A DNA stretch of 64,000 bases from Micromonospora rifamycinica (lineage in GTDB: Bacteria; Actinomycetota; Actinomycetes; Mycobacteriales; Micromonosporaceae). Location: NCBI RefSeq assembly GCF_900090265.1, contig NZ_LT607752.1, forward strand, positions 1,860,001 through 1,924,000, written 5' to 3'. The notes beneath the pieces are model-generated. The model searched no databases, had not been told where the DNA came from, and worked only from the letters and a program-made list of their open reading frames with translations. Below, piece after piece: positions 9,123 through 19,000 of this stretch. Positions within the stretch are counted from its first letter, which is position 1. Every line of letters starts with the position of its first letter. The translations under genes were made by a program, and so were the position numbers.

Positions 9123-9560
9123 ATGGGCGCTGTCACGCCGACATCCGACGTTCCGGACATCGGACCGGCCGGTTCGGTGCGCCTCCAGGTCGCCGGACGC
9201 GGGGCGGACCGGGAGCTCGACGCGCTGGCCAAGTGGCTCCGGGGAAACCCCGTGTTCGGCGGCGGGTGGCCGGTCTCCCGGCTGCGGCCGCAGGACGATC
9301 CGGACGGCACCCGGATGGGCGCCGGGGACCTGGACACCCTGCTGGTGATCCTCCAGTCGGTCCTCGGGCTGGGCCAGCTGGTCGTGGCGGTCGAGGCGTG
9401 GCGGGAGGCCCGCGCGGTCAAGGGCCGGAGCGATCTCGTGGTCACGATCATCTACCAGGGAGAAGTCACCGTCCTCGGCGACCCGGTGGCTTCCGCCGGC
9501 CCGAGTTCGCCGCCGGCGGCCGAGGCGGCGCCAGCGGAGGCCGACGATGACGAACGCTGA
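9123..9560 (+). CDS. Effector-associated constant component (EACC1-like) protein
   Basis: A 145-residue protein. The ATG at 9123 is chosen over an upstream in-frame start because of the AGGAG about 10 bases before it. The fold-defining pattern is a beta strand (SVRLQVAGRG), a helix with LDALAKWLRGN, a short acidic loop, a GAGDLDTLLVILQSV helix, an LVVAVEAWREARA helix and a final strand (LVVTIIYQGEVTVL). This matches EACC1, the small constant partner of variable effectors in actinobacterial conflict systems. The C-terminal 35 residues are Pro/Ala/Glu-rich and probably disordered. Its stop overlaps the caspase start by 14 bases, so translation is coupled. Role inferred: adaptor or regulator for the caspase. 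Confidence 0.75.
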   Translation: MGAVTPTSDVPDIGPAGSVRLQVAGRGADRELDALAKWLRGNPVFGGGWPVSRLRPQDDPDGTRMGAGDLDTLLVILQSVLGLGQLVVAVEAWREARAVKGRSDLVVTIIYQGEVTVLGDPVASAGPSSPPAAEAAPAEADDDER

Positions 9561-10587
9561 CCGCCATCCCGTGGGTGACCCGGCCGTGTCACACGCCGTG
9601 CTGATCGGCACCGCCACCTATCGGCACCCGTCCTACCGCGGCCGGAACCTCCCCGGCGTCTCCGCCAACGTGGCCAAGCTGGGGTCGATGCTGCGGCAGG
9701 ACGTGCCGTGGGGGCTGGCACCGGTGCGGTGCCTGGCGGTGATGAACCCGACCTCGGCGGACGAGATCCTGACGGCCATCGAGAGCGCCGGCACGCAGTG
9801 CCGCGGCACCCTGTTCGTGTACTACGCCGGGCACGGGTTCTGCTCCTCGACGAACCCGGACGAGCTGTACCTCACGCACTCCGGCTCGGCCGAGGACCGG
9901 CAGGCCACCGCGCTGGAGTACCGGCACCTGCGGGACGCCCTCATCCACTGCGGCGCCCCGAACAAGATCCTCGTGCTGGACTGCTGCTACGCCGGCAACG
10001 CGACCCGGACCATGGGGTCGCTCAACGGCCACCTCGCGATCGAGGGCACGTTCGTGCTCGCCGCCACCGGCCCCAACCGGGCCGCCCGCGCCGACTCCGC
10101 GACCGGGCTCACGGCCTTCACCAACGAACTCGTCGGGGTGCTGGGCAAGGACGGCGTACCGGGCGCAGGGCCGTTCGTGAGCATCGAGGAGGTCGCCGCG
10201 CGGACCCACGAACGCCTGGAGGCCAGCGGTCTCCCCCTGCCGACCAGACAGGCCCACGGGTACGCCGGCCGGCGGCCGATCTTCAAGAACTACGCCCACC
10301 CGGCGACCATCGCCGGCTTGCTGGACAGCCTCACGGAGCCGGAATCGCCGCCGGCCGCGCGCGACCCCCGGCTGACGCTGCCGCACCTGGCCTGGGGCCT
10401 GCTCTGGTCACTCGCCATCGGGGTGGCCTGTGCCACCATCACGCGGTCCGGTCACTCCGAGGTCTGGGCGCTGCGCGCCGGGATCGTCACCAGCCTGCTG
10501 GCCTGCGCGGCCTTCTTCGCCACCGGCGCGTGGCTGACGCGCACCGGCCGTCAGCCCACCGCCACGGGAAGCCGGACGATCTCATGA
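9547..10587 (+). CDS. Caspase-family (C14) cysteine protease with C-terminal membrane helices
   Basis: A 346-residue protein. The caspase/metacaspase domain spans about 15-240. The catalytic His is in YYAGHG (His96) and the Cys in LDCCYAG (Cys147, second of the pair by alignment with DSCHSG-type motifs). The C-terminus has two hydrophobic segments (about 280-300 and 312-335), anchoring the enzyme at the membrane. It is coupled to the EACC1 gene upstream and overlaps the solute-binding-protein gene downstream by ATGA. Family knowledge: prokaryotic caspases act in suicide-type immunity or cell-fate systems. The membrane anchor next to an anchored binding protein suggests ligand-triggered proteolysis (inference). 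Confidence 0.87.
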   Translation: MTNADRHPVGDPAVSHAVLIGTATYRHPSYRGRNLPGVSANVAKLGSMLRQDVPWGLAPVRCLAVMNPTSADEILTAIESAGTQCRGTLFVYYAGHGFCSSTNPDELYLTHSGSAEDRQATALEYRHLRDALIHCGAPNKILVLDCCYAGNATRTMGSLNGHLAIEGTFVLAATGPNRAARADSATGLTAFTNELVGVLGKDGVPGAGPFVSIEEVAARTHERLEASGLPLPTRQAHGYAGRRPIFKNYAHPATIAGLLDSLTEPESPPAARDPRLTLPHLAWGLLWSLAIGVACATITRSGHSEVWALRAGIVTSLLACAAFFATGAWLTRTGRQPTATGSRTIS

Positions 10588-11933
10588 ACCTGCCGACGAG
10601 ACCATCGGGGTCGCTGTCGCCTCCCCTTCTCCCGCTCGCCGCGGCGACCGTAGTCGGGGTCGTCATGACCGCGTTCTCGGCCACGTTCCTCCCCACGTCC
10701 GGGTCACCCGGACCCACACCCGCGCCGACGCACGTGTCGCCGGTGGCCGACCCGACGACCGATCCGTTCGCTCCGCTTCCGCCCGGAGATAAACTGCTCA
10801 TCGCCAGTGGGGCCGACGAAAGTAAGAAGAAGGCCCGGGAGCAGGCGGTCAAGGACTGGAACGCCAAGCACCCGGACATTCCTGCGGACATCTTCGAAGT
10901 CGAGGGCAACACCGATGTTCAACGCGCCAAGTTCCGTGATTATCTCGATCCCGCGGCACCGGAGCGCGTCGACATCGTGAACCTTGATTCCGTCCACCTG
11001 GCAGAGTTCGCGGACGCCAAGGCGCAGGGGAGTCCACTGCTCGTCGCACTGGACGAGAAGGCACCGGACATTCCCAATCCGATCACCAACGAAGTCCGCG
11101 AGGGGTTCCTCACCAAGCCCCTGCTGACCTGCTACTGGCAGGACAGGTTGTACGCACTGCCGTACAACTCGGATGTCGGTCTGCTCTTCTTCCAGGCGGG
11201 CACCACTGTTCCGAACAAGGCGGAGGAGCTGCCCAGGATACTGGCCGCCGCCCCCGCCGGGAGCCGTAGGGTCGCCATCCAGCTCAGCCCGGACGAGGCT
11301 TTCGTGGTGAACGTCCTCGAACAGTTGCTGGAGGTCAACGAGAACCTGTTGAACGCGGACGGCAGCCGCCCGAAGGTCGTCCAGGCGGAGTGGGAGAAGG
11401 CGCTGACAGTGGTGCGGGGCAAGGTGCGCGACGGCCAGCTCTGGTACCGCGACGACGGTAACGAATCCGCCGAGAAGGACACCGCCCTGGCCTTCAAGCG
11501 CGAGGAAGCCGTCGCCATGCGCAACTGGCCGGTATGGTTCGGCGAGATCCAGCGGAAGCCCCAGGTACGCAGCCTGTTCGGACCCGGCATCCTCGGTGGG
11601 CAGAACCTGGCGGTGGCCCAGAAGAGCCGGCACAAGGCCCAGGCGATCGAACTGATCAAGTTTCTCACCAGTGCCGAGACGCAGCAGAAGCTCCTGCTCG
11701 AGGGGAGCTTCGTACCGACCACCCAGAAAACCTACGAGGAACCGCTGGTGCAGGACCGCATCCCGTATCTCACCGTGCTGCGCGACGCGGTCGAGGATGC
11801 CCGGCCCCGCCCCATCACGCCGGACTACCACGAAGTTTCCGAAGTCATCCTCAGGTACCTGTACCCGGTCGTCACGGACGACAGGCCACTCGATCCGAAC
11901 TTCGAGCGGGTGATGGATGCCGCGCTGAGCTGA
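10584..11933 (+). CDS. Membrane-anchored extracellular solute-binding protein (ABC family 1 type), caspase partner
   Basis: A 449-residue protein. There is one N-terminal hydrophobic segment (LLPLAAATVVGVVMTAF, about 14-30) followed by a Pro/Thr linker, so it is a signal anchor or lipid-free tether. Residues about 65-445 form a family 1 sugar-binding-protein fold with LLIASGADESKK at the N-lobe, YALPYNSDVGLLFFQ in the hinge region and HKAQAIELIKFLTSAETQQ near the end. No permease or ATPase gene is nearby. Overlap with the caspase stop (ATGA) means coupled translation. It therefore more likely acts as a ligand sensor for the caspase than in transport; this is inference from context. Confidence 0.8.
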   Translation: MNLPTRPSGSLSPPLLPLAAATVVGVVMTAFSATFLPTSGSPGPTPAPTHVSPVADPTTDPFAPLPPGDKLLIASGADESKKKAREQAVKDWNAKHPDIPADIFEVEGNTDVQRAKFRDYLDPAAPERVDIVNLDSVHLAEFADAKAQGSPLLVALDEKAPDIPNPITNEVREGFLTKPLLTCYWQDRLYALPYNSDVGLLFFQAGTTVPNKAEELPRILAAAPAGSRRVAIQLSPDEAFVVNVLEQLLEVNENLLNADGSRPKVVQAEWEKALTVVRGKVRDGQLWYRDDGNESAEKDTALAFKREEAVAMRNWPVWFGEIQRKPQVRSLFGPGILGGQNLAVAQKSRHKAQAIELIKFLTSAETQQKLLLEGSFVPTTQKTYEEPLVQDRIPYLTVLRDAVEDARPRPITPDYHEVSEVILRYLYPVVTDDRPLDPNFERVMDAALS

Positions 11934-12043
11934 GCCGGCCGGTCGGACGGCCGACGGGGCGGACGCGGCAGGCCCAGATTCGCGACCCGCCCACCTCACC
12001 GTCGGGCATCTCGACGTCGACGTCCCGGCCGCCCAACGACCGG

Positions 12044-13246
12044 TCAGGCGTCCGGGCACCGCTGAGCGGTCGCCACCGCCGCGGCGATCCGCTCTACCTG
12101 CTCGTGCAGGTGCTGCAGCGGAGCCGACAGGTCGAGCCGGTGCACCCTGATCCGCACCCCGCTGCCGTGCAGTCGGTAGCTCGCCGGCCCTGCTCCGGTC
12201 GCGGCGTAGACGAGGTGGCCGTGGGTCAGCCGGAGCGTGGTGCAGTAGGCGAGCAGCTGGTAGACGTCGTCGCGGGGCGGGGTGCTGCCGGGTGTCTTGT
12301 ACTTGGCGTCGATGACGGCCAGGCACCGTCGCCCGTCCCACCAGGTGATGTCCGGCCTGACCAGGGGCAGCAGATGGTCGTGGTCGAGGCGCACCGGGTG
12401 CTGGCGGGCGACGGTCCCGCCGTGGCGGGTGGTGAGCGCGTCGCCGAGGGCGGTGGTCAACCAGTCCTCGAAGACCGTGTTGAGGTCGAACACGAAGCCG
12501 GTCGCCGAGGTCGACCCCGGGACGTGTTCTATGCCGGCCCCGGCCAGGATCAGCCGGGCGAGCCGTAGCGCCGGCTGGTAGCGGGCGGTGAACCGGTTGG
12601 GCACGGTCCGGGGCACGGGGGTACCCGGCGTGAGGGGGGTGACGTCGGCGAGTGCGCCCGCGAGGCGGTGCAGGGCGTTGCGGGTGGCCGGTGGAACACC
12701 GGGGAGCCGGTGCAGGCGGCGTACCGCCGACAACAGGATCCGGTTCTCCGGTACGTCCGGGACGTAGTCGTCGTAGCGCACCTCCACCGGCAGGGCCAGC
12801 CCCGGCCGGGCGCGCAGCTGGTCCGCCTCCCTGATCCGGCCGCGCACCAGCGGCGTCGCCGCCTCGACGGTGCGGTACCCGGACAACACCCCGGGCGCGA
12901 GAGCTCGGGACGCGGCGGTGGCGAAGGCGACCGCCATCGCGGGCACCAGGTCCTGGTCGGGGGTCAGGCCGACCGGTTCGGTACGCCAGCCGCCGGGATC
13001 CCGCGCGTAGCCGAGCAGCCAGAGCAGCCGCGCGATGCCGACCTTCGGCCGTACGTGCAGCTCCAGGTGGTCGTCGGCGGCGGTGACGCGGACCGCGCCC
13101 ACCCGGGAGCCGGATCGCAGCCGGAGCCGCCCGTCGAGGGTGAGTGCGGTGTCGACGAGCCCGGTGGCGCCCATCGCCCGGGCGAGCGCCGGCGTGGTCG
13201 GCTCACCCTCGTACGTCTGGTGCTCCCGGAGGCTGATCAGTGCCAC
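12044..13246 (-). CDS. mcrC: McrC-like nuclease subunit of McrBC restriction system
   Basis: A 400-residue protein. The GTG start (13246) overlaps the McrB stop by 10 bases. The N-terminal half resembles the McrC finger/middle region (ISLREHQTY, LELHVRPKVG, LLWLLGYARD). The C-terminal PD-(D/E)xK nuclease has LVRPDITWW and CLAVIDAKYK, giving Asp and Asp-Ala-Lys catalytic residues, then DDVYQLLAY as in other McrC proteins. With the upstream McrB ATPase it would form a complex that cuts modified or foreign DNA. It ends convergently with the solute-binding-protein gene. The modification recognised cannot be predicted. Confidence 0.88.
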   Translation of the reverse strand: MALISLREHQTYEGEPTTPALARAMGATGLVDTALTLDGRLRLRSGSRVGAVRVTAADDHLELHVRPKVGIARLLWLLGYARDPGGWRTEPVGLTPDQDLVPAMAVAFATAASRALAPGVLSGYRTVEAATPLVRGRIREADQLRARPGLALPVEVRYDDYVPDVPENRILLSAVRRLHRLPGVPPATRNALHRLAGALADVTPLTPGTPVPRTVPNRFTARYQPALRLARLILAGAGIEHVPGSTSATGFVFDLNTVFEDWLTTALGDALTTRHGGTVARQHPVRLDHDHLLPLVRPDITWWDGRRCLAVIDAKYKTPGSTPPRDDVYQLLAYCTTLRLTHGHLVYAATGAGPASYRLHGSGVRIRVHRLDLSAPLQHLHEQVERIAAAVATAQRCPDA

Positions 13247-15468
13247 TGCGCCGGATCCCCGGCCGGTCCGCCGGAGGGCGGAACCCCGGTGGGGGCGGTC
13301 TGCTGCCGCAGCCGTCTGCGGAGTGCGTCGAGACCGTAGCGGAGGTCGACGTCGACCCCGTCGCCGAGGTGGCGCTCCTCCAGCAGGGGCAGGATGGCGT
13401 TCCGCCAGATCCTGGTCAGCCCCTTCTCGGTGGCGGCCCGGGTCGTCATCAGGTAGGACGGGCCGACGGCGGCGTCCCGGTCGCCGATGACGCGGTTGAG
13501 TTCGTCGAGCAGGTCGGCGCGGTCGGGGGGAAGGTCGTGCTTGGTCAACCACGCGCGGAGCAGCCCGTCCAGGGGCGGCTCGCCGGGGAACAGCGGTTGG
13601 AAGTAGAACCGGCGGCGCATGGCGGCGTCCACCAGGGCGATGGAGCGGTCGGCGGTGTTCATGGTGCCGATCAGGTAGACGTTCGGTGGGAGGGCGAAGT
13701 CGTCGCTGGGTGAGTACTGCAGTTGGATGCTGCGGTCGCGGTACTCGAGCAGGAAGTACAGCTCCCCGAAGACCTTGGCGAGGTTCGCCCGGTTGATCTC
13801 GTCGATGATCAGGACGTGGACCTGCGACGGATCGTCCTTCGCCTGGGTGACGAGTTGCTTGAGCGGCCCCGGTTCGAGCGCGAAGCCGAGTCCGCCGTCG
13901 GCGGTGGCCCGGGGGCGGAAACCCTCGAAGAAGTCCTCGTACGAGTACGAGGGGTGGAACTGCACGAGCCGGTGGGCGTCGTCGGCCTGCCCGGTGAGGA
14001 ACTGGGCCAGCGCCTGGGCGAGATAGGTCTTGCCGGTGCCGGGCGGCCCGTACAGCACGATCTGCTTCTTCTCCCGCAGCAGGTCGACCGTCTCGCTGAG
14101 CCACTCCCGGTCGACGAGCAGCTCGTCGGCCAGCTCGTCGGTGGGCTCGGGCAGCTCCACCTCGGCCACCTCGACCGGGTCGACGACCTCCGTCGCCGGC
14201 GGGTCGTCGAGCTCGGCGAGGGCCGCGAACTCGTCGACGTAGCTGCCGAGGTCCGACACGGTGAGCTGACCGGACAGTTTGTCCCGCGCCTCGGGGGACA
14301 GTTCGTTGCGCGTCAGCGGTGCGTCGGGGTTCGCCCAGGTGACCCTCCGTCGCCGGTTCGACCGGCCCTCCGGCGTGTCCAGCCAGGTGGCGGGGCCGGC
14401 GACGGTGCCGACGTGCACCTTCGGCCCGTCGACGGTGACCACCACGTCCCCCACGCCCATCCGGTTGAGGAACCGGTCGAGCACGCCCACGTGCAGGCCC
14501 CGCTGGGACGGCGAGAAGTCCGGCAGTTCCTCCCGCAACCGCTGGTCCAGCTCCGCCCTCGACAGGCCGGGCTTCAACTCGGGCAGCCCCGGGTAGGCGA
14601 TCGAGCAGAACCCCTCGGCGAGCCACTGCCCGACCAGGTTGTGCCCGTGCACCTTCGCGCCGCGCACCAGCCAGCCGCGTCGCCCCGTGCCGTCACCGGC
14701 CGGCGCGGCCTTTTGCCGCCACCGGTCGACCCAGGGTGGTTGGTAGAAGTGGACCGGTGTGCCGGCCCGGGCCGACAGCACCGTGTGCACCCCGGCCAGG
14801 TCCCGGTCGACGTCGCCGGTGCGGTGGGGCAGTTCGTCGCCGAACGCGTCCACGATCAGTTTCTTGTGCCGCCGGGAGGCAATGGCCGGGAAGGTGTCGG
14901 GGAAGGCGAGGTTCAGCAGGATGTTGCGTTGGCTGTAGGCGCTGTTGATCGGTAGCTCGTCCAGCACGGCCCGGAACTCCCAGGGGTCGTGCAGGGCCGC
15001 CCGCCGACGGTCGGCGGGCAGGTGCTTCCACGCCCGCACGAGCCGTACGAGCCAGGCGAGCTGCCGGTCGCGCTGCGTCAGGTAGGCGGTGCCGGCGCGG
15101 ACGACGCCCGCGTCGAGGACCGTGTCCAGGTCGGCGGGGATGTCGACCGGCTCGGGCAGCAGGGACAGCGCCCCGGAGATCACGGCGCGTTTCGCCGGGC
15201 CGCCGATGTCCCGGGGCAGGAGCAGATGCAGGTAGATCAGCTCACCCATGAGCTGGACCGCCGTCGGCGACGCCCCGGCGAGCTGACCCTGCAGCTTCCG
15301 GACGAAACTGCCCCGGCCCGCGTTCGGCTGCTGGACGAACCGGGCGTACAACTGGTCGGCGGCCTGCGCCGTCCACACCGCCCGGCCGGGTGTGAAGGCC
15401 GACCCGTCACCGGCCAGACCCGCGTCGATCACCCGGCGGGCGACGGTGTAGACAGCGTCCTCGTTCAC
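13237..15468 (-). CDS. mcrB: McrB-like AAA+ NTPase with EVE/PUA-like recognition domain
   Basis: A 743-residue protein. The GTG at 15468 is preferred because GAGGAG lies about 6 bases upstream. The N-terminal about 240 residues are helical, with no recognised fold. Residues about 275-370 look like an EVE/PUA-like module (WLVRGAKVHGHNLVGQWL, GVLDRFLNRMGVGDVVV), a fold that reads modified bases. The AAA+ motor follows: GPPGTGKTYLA (Walker A, about 475-485), HVLIIDEINRANLAKVFGEL (Walker B plus sensor) and the McrB-typical GTMNTADRSIALVDAAMRRRF. It is coupled to mcrC. The 286-base gap upstream holds divergent promoters for mcrB and the trypco2 operon, with no clear operator. Confidence 0.9.
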   Translation of the reverse strand: MNEDAVYTVARRVIDAGLAGDGSAFTPGRAVWTAQAADQLYARFVQQPNAGRGSFVRKLQGQLAGASPTAVQLMGELIYLHLLLPRDIGGPAKRAVISGALSLLPEPVDIPADLDTVLDAGVVRAGTAYLTQRDRQLAWLVRLVRAWKHLPADRRRAALHDPWEFRAVLDELPINSAYSQRNILLNLAFPDTFPAIASRRHKKLIVDAFGDELPHRTGDVDRDLAGVHTVLSARAGTPVHFYQPPWVDRWRQKAAPAGDGTGRRGWLVRGAKVHGHNLVGQWLAEGFCSIAYPGLPELKPGLSRAELDQRLREELPDFSPSQRGLHVGVLDRFLNRMGVGDVVVTVDGPKVHVGTVAGPATWLDTPEGRSNRRRRVTWANPDAPLTRNELSPEARDKLSGQLTVSDLGSYVDEFAALAELDDPPATEVVDPVEVAEVELPEPTDELADELLVDREWLSETVDLLREKKQIVLYGPPGTGKTYLAQALAQFLTGQADDAHRLVQFHPSYSYEDFFEGFRPRATADGGLGFALEPGPLKQLVTQAKDDPSQVHVLIIDEINRANLAKVFGELYFLLEYRDRSIQLQYSPSDDFALPPNVYLIGTMNTADRSIALVDAAMRRRFYFQPLFPGEPPLDGLLRAWLTKHDLPPDRADLLDELNRVIGDRDAAVGPSYLMTTRAATEKGLTRIWRNAILPLLEERHLGDGVDVDLRYGLDALRRRLRQQTAPTGVPPSGGPAGDPAQWH

Positions 15469-15754
15469 GGCACTCCTCGTCAGTTCAGGCGGACCGACGC
15501 ACCACCTGTCCGGCCCCACGGTAGGCGCACGGCGAGGGAGCCGGTCACCGGTGGGGTGGCCGGGGACCGACCCCGCAGGGACGGCGACCGACCTGGGATG
15601 ACGCGTCGTCGCGGGAGGCCGGCGTCGGGCGGCTCAGGCGTCGGTGTGCGGTGCCGGTCGCCCTGTCGGATCCCGGACTCCGGGCGGATTCCGCCATGTC
15701 CGGCATGGGCGTCGGTAGCGGGTGTGCGGTTGACTGTCGGGTCCGAGGTGGAGG

Positions 15755-16078
15755 ATGGGGGTCGGGGTGGACGACGGCGTCGAGCTGGCTGATCTGATCT
15801 GGCAGGTACGGCACGAGTTGAGTCGTGCGATGTGGGCGGGCGAGCACACGGATCTGCGGTTCGAGGCCGGGCCGGTGGAGCTGGAGCTGACGGTGGCGGT
15901 GGAGAGGTCGTCGCAGCCCGGGGTGAAGGCGAAGCTGATGGTGGTGGATGCCGAGTGGGGCGAGAGACGGGCGTCGGTGGTGACCCAGCGGATCACGGTG
16001 GTGTTGCAGCCGCGCCGGGCGGACGAGCCGGACCGGCCGCCGCTGATCTCCGGTGCTCCGGAGAAGGGCGAGCGGTGA
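15755..16078 (+). CDS. Trypsin co-occurring domain 2 (trypco2) protein
   Basis: A 107-residue protein. It starts MGVGVDDGVELADLIWQVRHEL, then LRFEAGPVELELTVAVER, a central AKLMVVDAEWG and a C-terminal TQRITVVLQPR. This helix-strand-strand pattern is the trypco2 signature. A GGAGG lies immediately before the ATG at 15755. The stop is 3 bases before the GTG of the trypsin-CHAT giant, so the pair is an operon. Family role: small obligate partner of trypsin-linked conflict proteins; mechanism not known. Confidence 0.82.
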   Translation: MGVGVDDGVELADLIWQVRHELSRAMWAGEHTDLRFEAGPVELELTVAVERSSQPGVKAKLMVVDAEWGERRASVVTQRITVVLQPRRADEPDRPPLISGAPEKGER

Positions 16079-16081
16079 TCG

Positions 16082-19000
16082 GTGGATGGTGAGGTGTCCG
16101 GGCGGGGGCGGTGGGAGGCGCTGGCGGCGCACCGGGTCGCCGAGGTGCTCGTCGTGCGCAGCGACGGGACGCCGGGTCGGGGTTCGGGTTACCGGGTGCG
16201 TGACGACCTGGTCCTGACGGCGGCGCACGTAGTGACCGGCGGGACCGGTGTGACGGTGCGTTTCGACGCGGAGCAGCCGGGTGAGTGGTCGGCTCCGGGC
16301 ACGGTGGCGTGGTGTGACCCCACGGCGGACGTGGCGTTGGTGCGGTTGGCGCGGGTCGACGGGGTGTCGGTGGTGCCGGTCCGCTTCGGGCGGTTGACGG
16401 CGACGGCGCAGCAGGTGCCGACGCACGTGGTCGGGTTTCCCCGGTGGAAGCTGCGCACGACGCCCGACGGTGTGCCCGTGCGGGAGGCGCACCACGCGGT
16501 GGGGTCGATCGCCGGGTTGTCCAATCCGAAGTCGCGGACCCTGGAGATCAGGGTCGACCCGCCCGCTGCGGATCCGCAGGCGGGTGTGTCGCCGTGGGAG
16601 GCGATGTCGGGGGCTGCGGTGTGGGTCGCCGGGTGCGTGGTGGGTGTGGTGTCGGCCCATCACCGGCGGGAGGGGCCGGGGTTCCTGACCGCGGTCCGGA
16701 TCGAGCACTGCTTCTCCGGCCAGGACGGCCCTGGCGAGCTGCTGGGGCCGGGTGCGGGGTCGTTGGTGGACGTGCTCGCCGAGGACGGTGCGGGTGCGGG
16801 CCGGGTGGTGACGGAGCCGGCGGCGGTCGATCTGGTGCTGCGGGTCGGCGGGGACGGCGGGGTCGCGCTGACCGGCGGGCAGGTCGTGGTGTCGGGGCGG
16901 CATCGGGGGGTGTCGCCCGAGCTGGCGGACGCGGTGGCCCGCCTGGTCCGGGCACGGGCGGATCTGGTCGGTGTCCGGGGTACCGGGGCGGCGGTGGAGG
17001 ATCCGGTCGGGGTGGCGGCCGGGGCGGTGGGGCGGTTGTTGGCGGCGGATCTGCTGCCCGAGGCGGTCGTCACGGGCCTGCGTCAGGAGTACGCGCGGGC
17101 GCGAGCCCGGGACCTCCCGGTGCGGCTGGGTGTGCAGGTGGACGGTGAGCTGGCCCGGCTGCCGTGGGAGACGTTGTGGCTGCCGGGTGAGGGTTCGGCG
17201 TTGGCCCTGGACGGTGGGGTTCGGCTGTACCGCCGGGTCGGCACCGGGACGACGACGCCGACGGGCGGTCCGTTGCGGATCGTGGTGGCGATCTCCTCGC
17301 CGCTGTCGGGCGGTGGCGGGCTGCTCGACTACGAGCGGGAGCTGCGCAACGTCGTGCAGGCGGTACGGGGCGCGCGGGCGCACGAGGCCGCGGTGCGGAT
17401 CGTGCACTTCGCCACGACGAGGGAAATCCGGGCGGCGTTGACCGAGTGGCCGGCACACGTGCTGCACCTGTCCGGTCACGGCGGGCCGGGCGTGGTGGAG
17501 CTGGAGGACGAGGCCGGCGCGGCCCGGCGGGTGGACGTCGACACGTTCGTCCGGGAGGCGATCCCGGTGGGGCGGATGCCGCCGGTGGCCGTGTTGGCGG
17601 CCTGCTACACCGGCGCCGAGGCGGGGGTGTCGTCCGTCGGCGGCGGGTCGTTCGCGGCGGGTCTGCTGGCGGCCGGCGCGAGTGTGGTGATCGCGAGCCA
17701 GACCGCGATCACCGACGTGTACGCGACCCGCATGTTCGCCAAGATCTACGAGAACGTGGCCGCCGACCCCGGCGCGGACGTGATCGCCGCGGCTGCCCAG
17801 GCCCGCCGCGAGGTTCAGCAGGAGCTGGGACAGTCGACGGTGGACGGTGCCGGGCGGTCGCCGGGGCTGGGTGAGTGGGCGGCGGTCAGCGTACTGGCCG
17901 GGGTGGGCTGGTTCCCGGTGCTCGATCCGGCCCGGCCCGGCCTGGTCGGGGTCACCACCCCGACCGCCGCCGGGGTGCTGCGCCGTCAGCCCGGGGACGT
18001 CGTCGGGCGTCGCTGGGAGCAGCGACGGCTGCCGGCCCGGCTCCTGGGTCGGTCGACCGCCGGTGTGGTGCTGCACGGCGTCGGTGGGGTCGGCAAGACC
18101 ACCCTGGCCGACGAGCTGATCGCCCGGATCGTCGAGGCCGACCCGTCCCGGCTGGTGGCGGTCGTGCGCAACGAGGTCGGTGTCGACGTGGTCATCACCG
18201 CGATCCTGGACGCCGTCACCGACAACCTGCGGCTCTCCCGACCGGTGTGGGCCAGCCCTGTCGTGCTGGCCGGGCTACGGCAGGCCCACGACGGCAACCT
18301 GAGCTGGCGGCGTCGGCTGGAGATCCTCGACGGTCAGGTGCTGCCCACCGTCCCGGTGCTGCTGGTCGTCGACAACTTCGAGGACAACCTGACCCCGGCC
18401 GGTGACGACGGACGCCGCGAGGTGGCGGACCCGGATCTCGCGGCGCTGCTGGCCCGGCTGGCCGCCTCGGCCGGCGCCGCCCGACTGCTGATCACCAGCC
18501 GCTACCGGTTCACCCTGCCCGAGCACGCCGAGTACGCGCTGACGTTCCAGCCGGTCGGGCCGCTGTCGGCGGCCGAGACCCTGAAGCTGGCCTGGGCACT
18601 GCCCCAGCTCGACCTGCTCGACGAGACCCAACTGGCCCAGGTGTGGCGGTCCGTCGGTGGGCATCCACGCTGCCTGGAGTACCTCGACGCGCTGCTCGCC
18701 GGCGGACAGGCCCGCTTCGCCGACGTGCGGATCCGCCTCCTCAACGCCGCCGCCGCCCGGCTGGCCGCCCGCGGTCACTCCACAGTCGACATCGACCGCT
18801 ACCTGTCCGAGCACGGCGGTCTCGACGCCGCGCTGGCCGAGACCGCCGCGCTGGCCGCCGACGACGTCCTGCTGGACGACCTGCTCACCCAGCTGGACCG
18901 CACACCCCACGCCCGCGCACTGCTGTGGGGCGCCTCCGTCTACCGCAGGGCCGTCGACCACCACGCCCTGGCCTTCCAGCTGGGCGTCCCCGACCCGCAT

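Noticed and set aside
10584..11933. Sugar ABC-transporter operon
   Set aside because: Only the binding protein is present, without permease or ATPase genes, and it is fused into the caspase operon.
11934..12043. Terminator between the convergent binding-protein and mcrC genes
   Set aside because: Only a weak 5-bp stem (GTCGG/CCGAC) was found, not enough to call.
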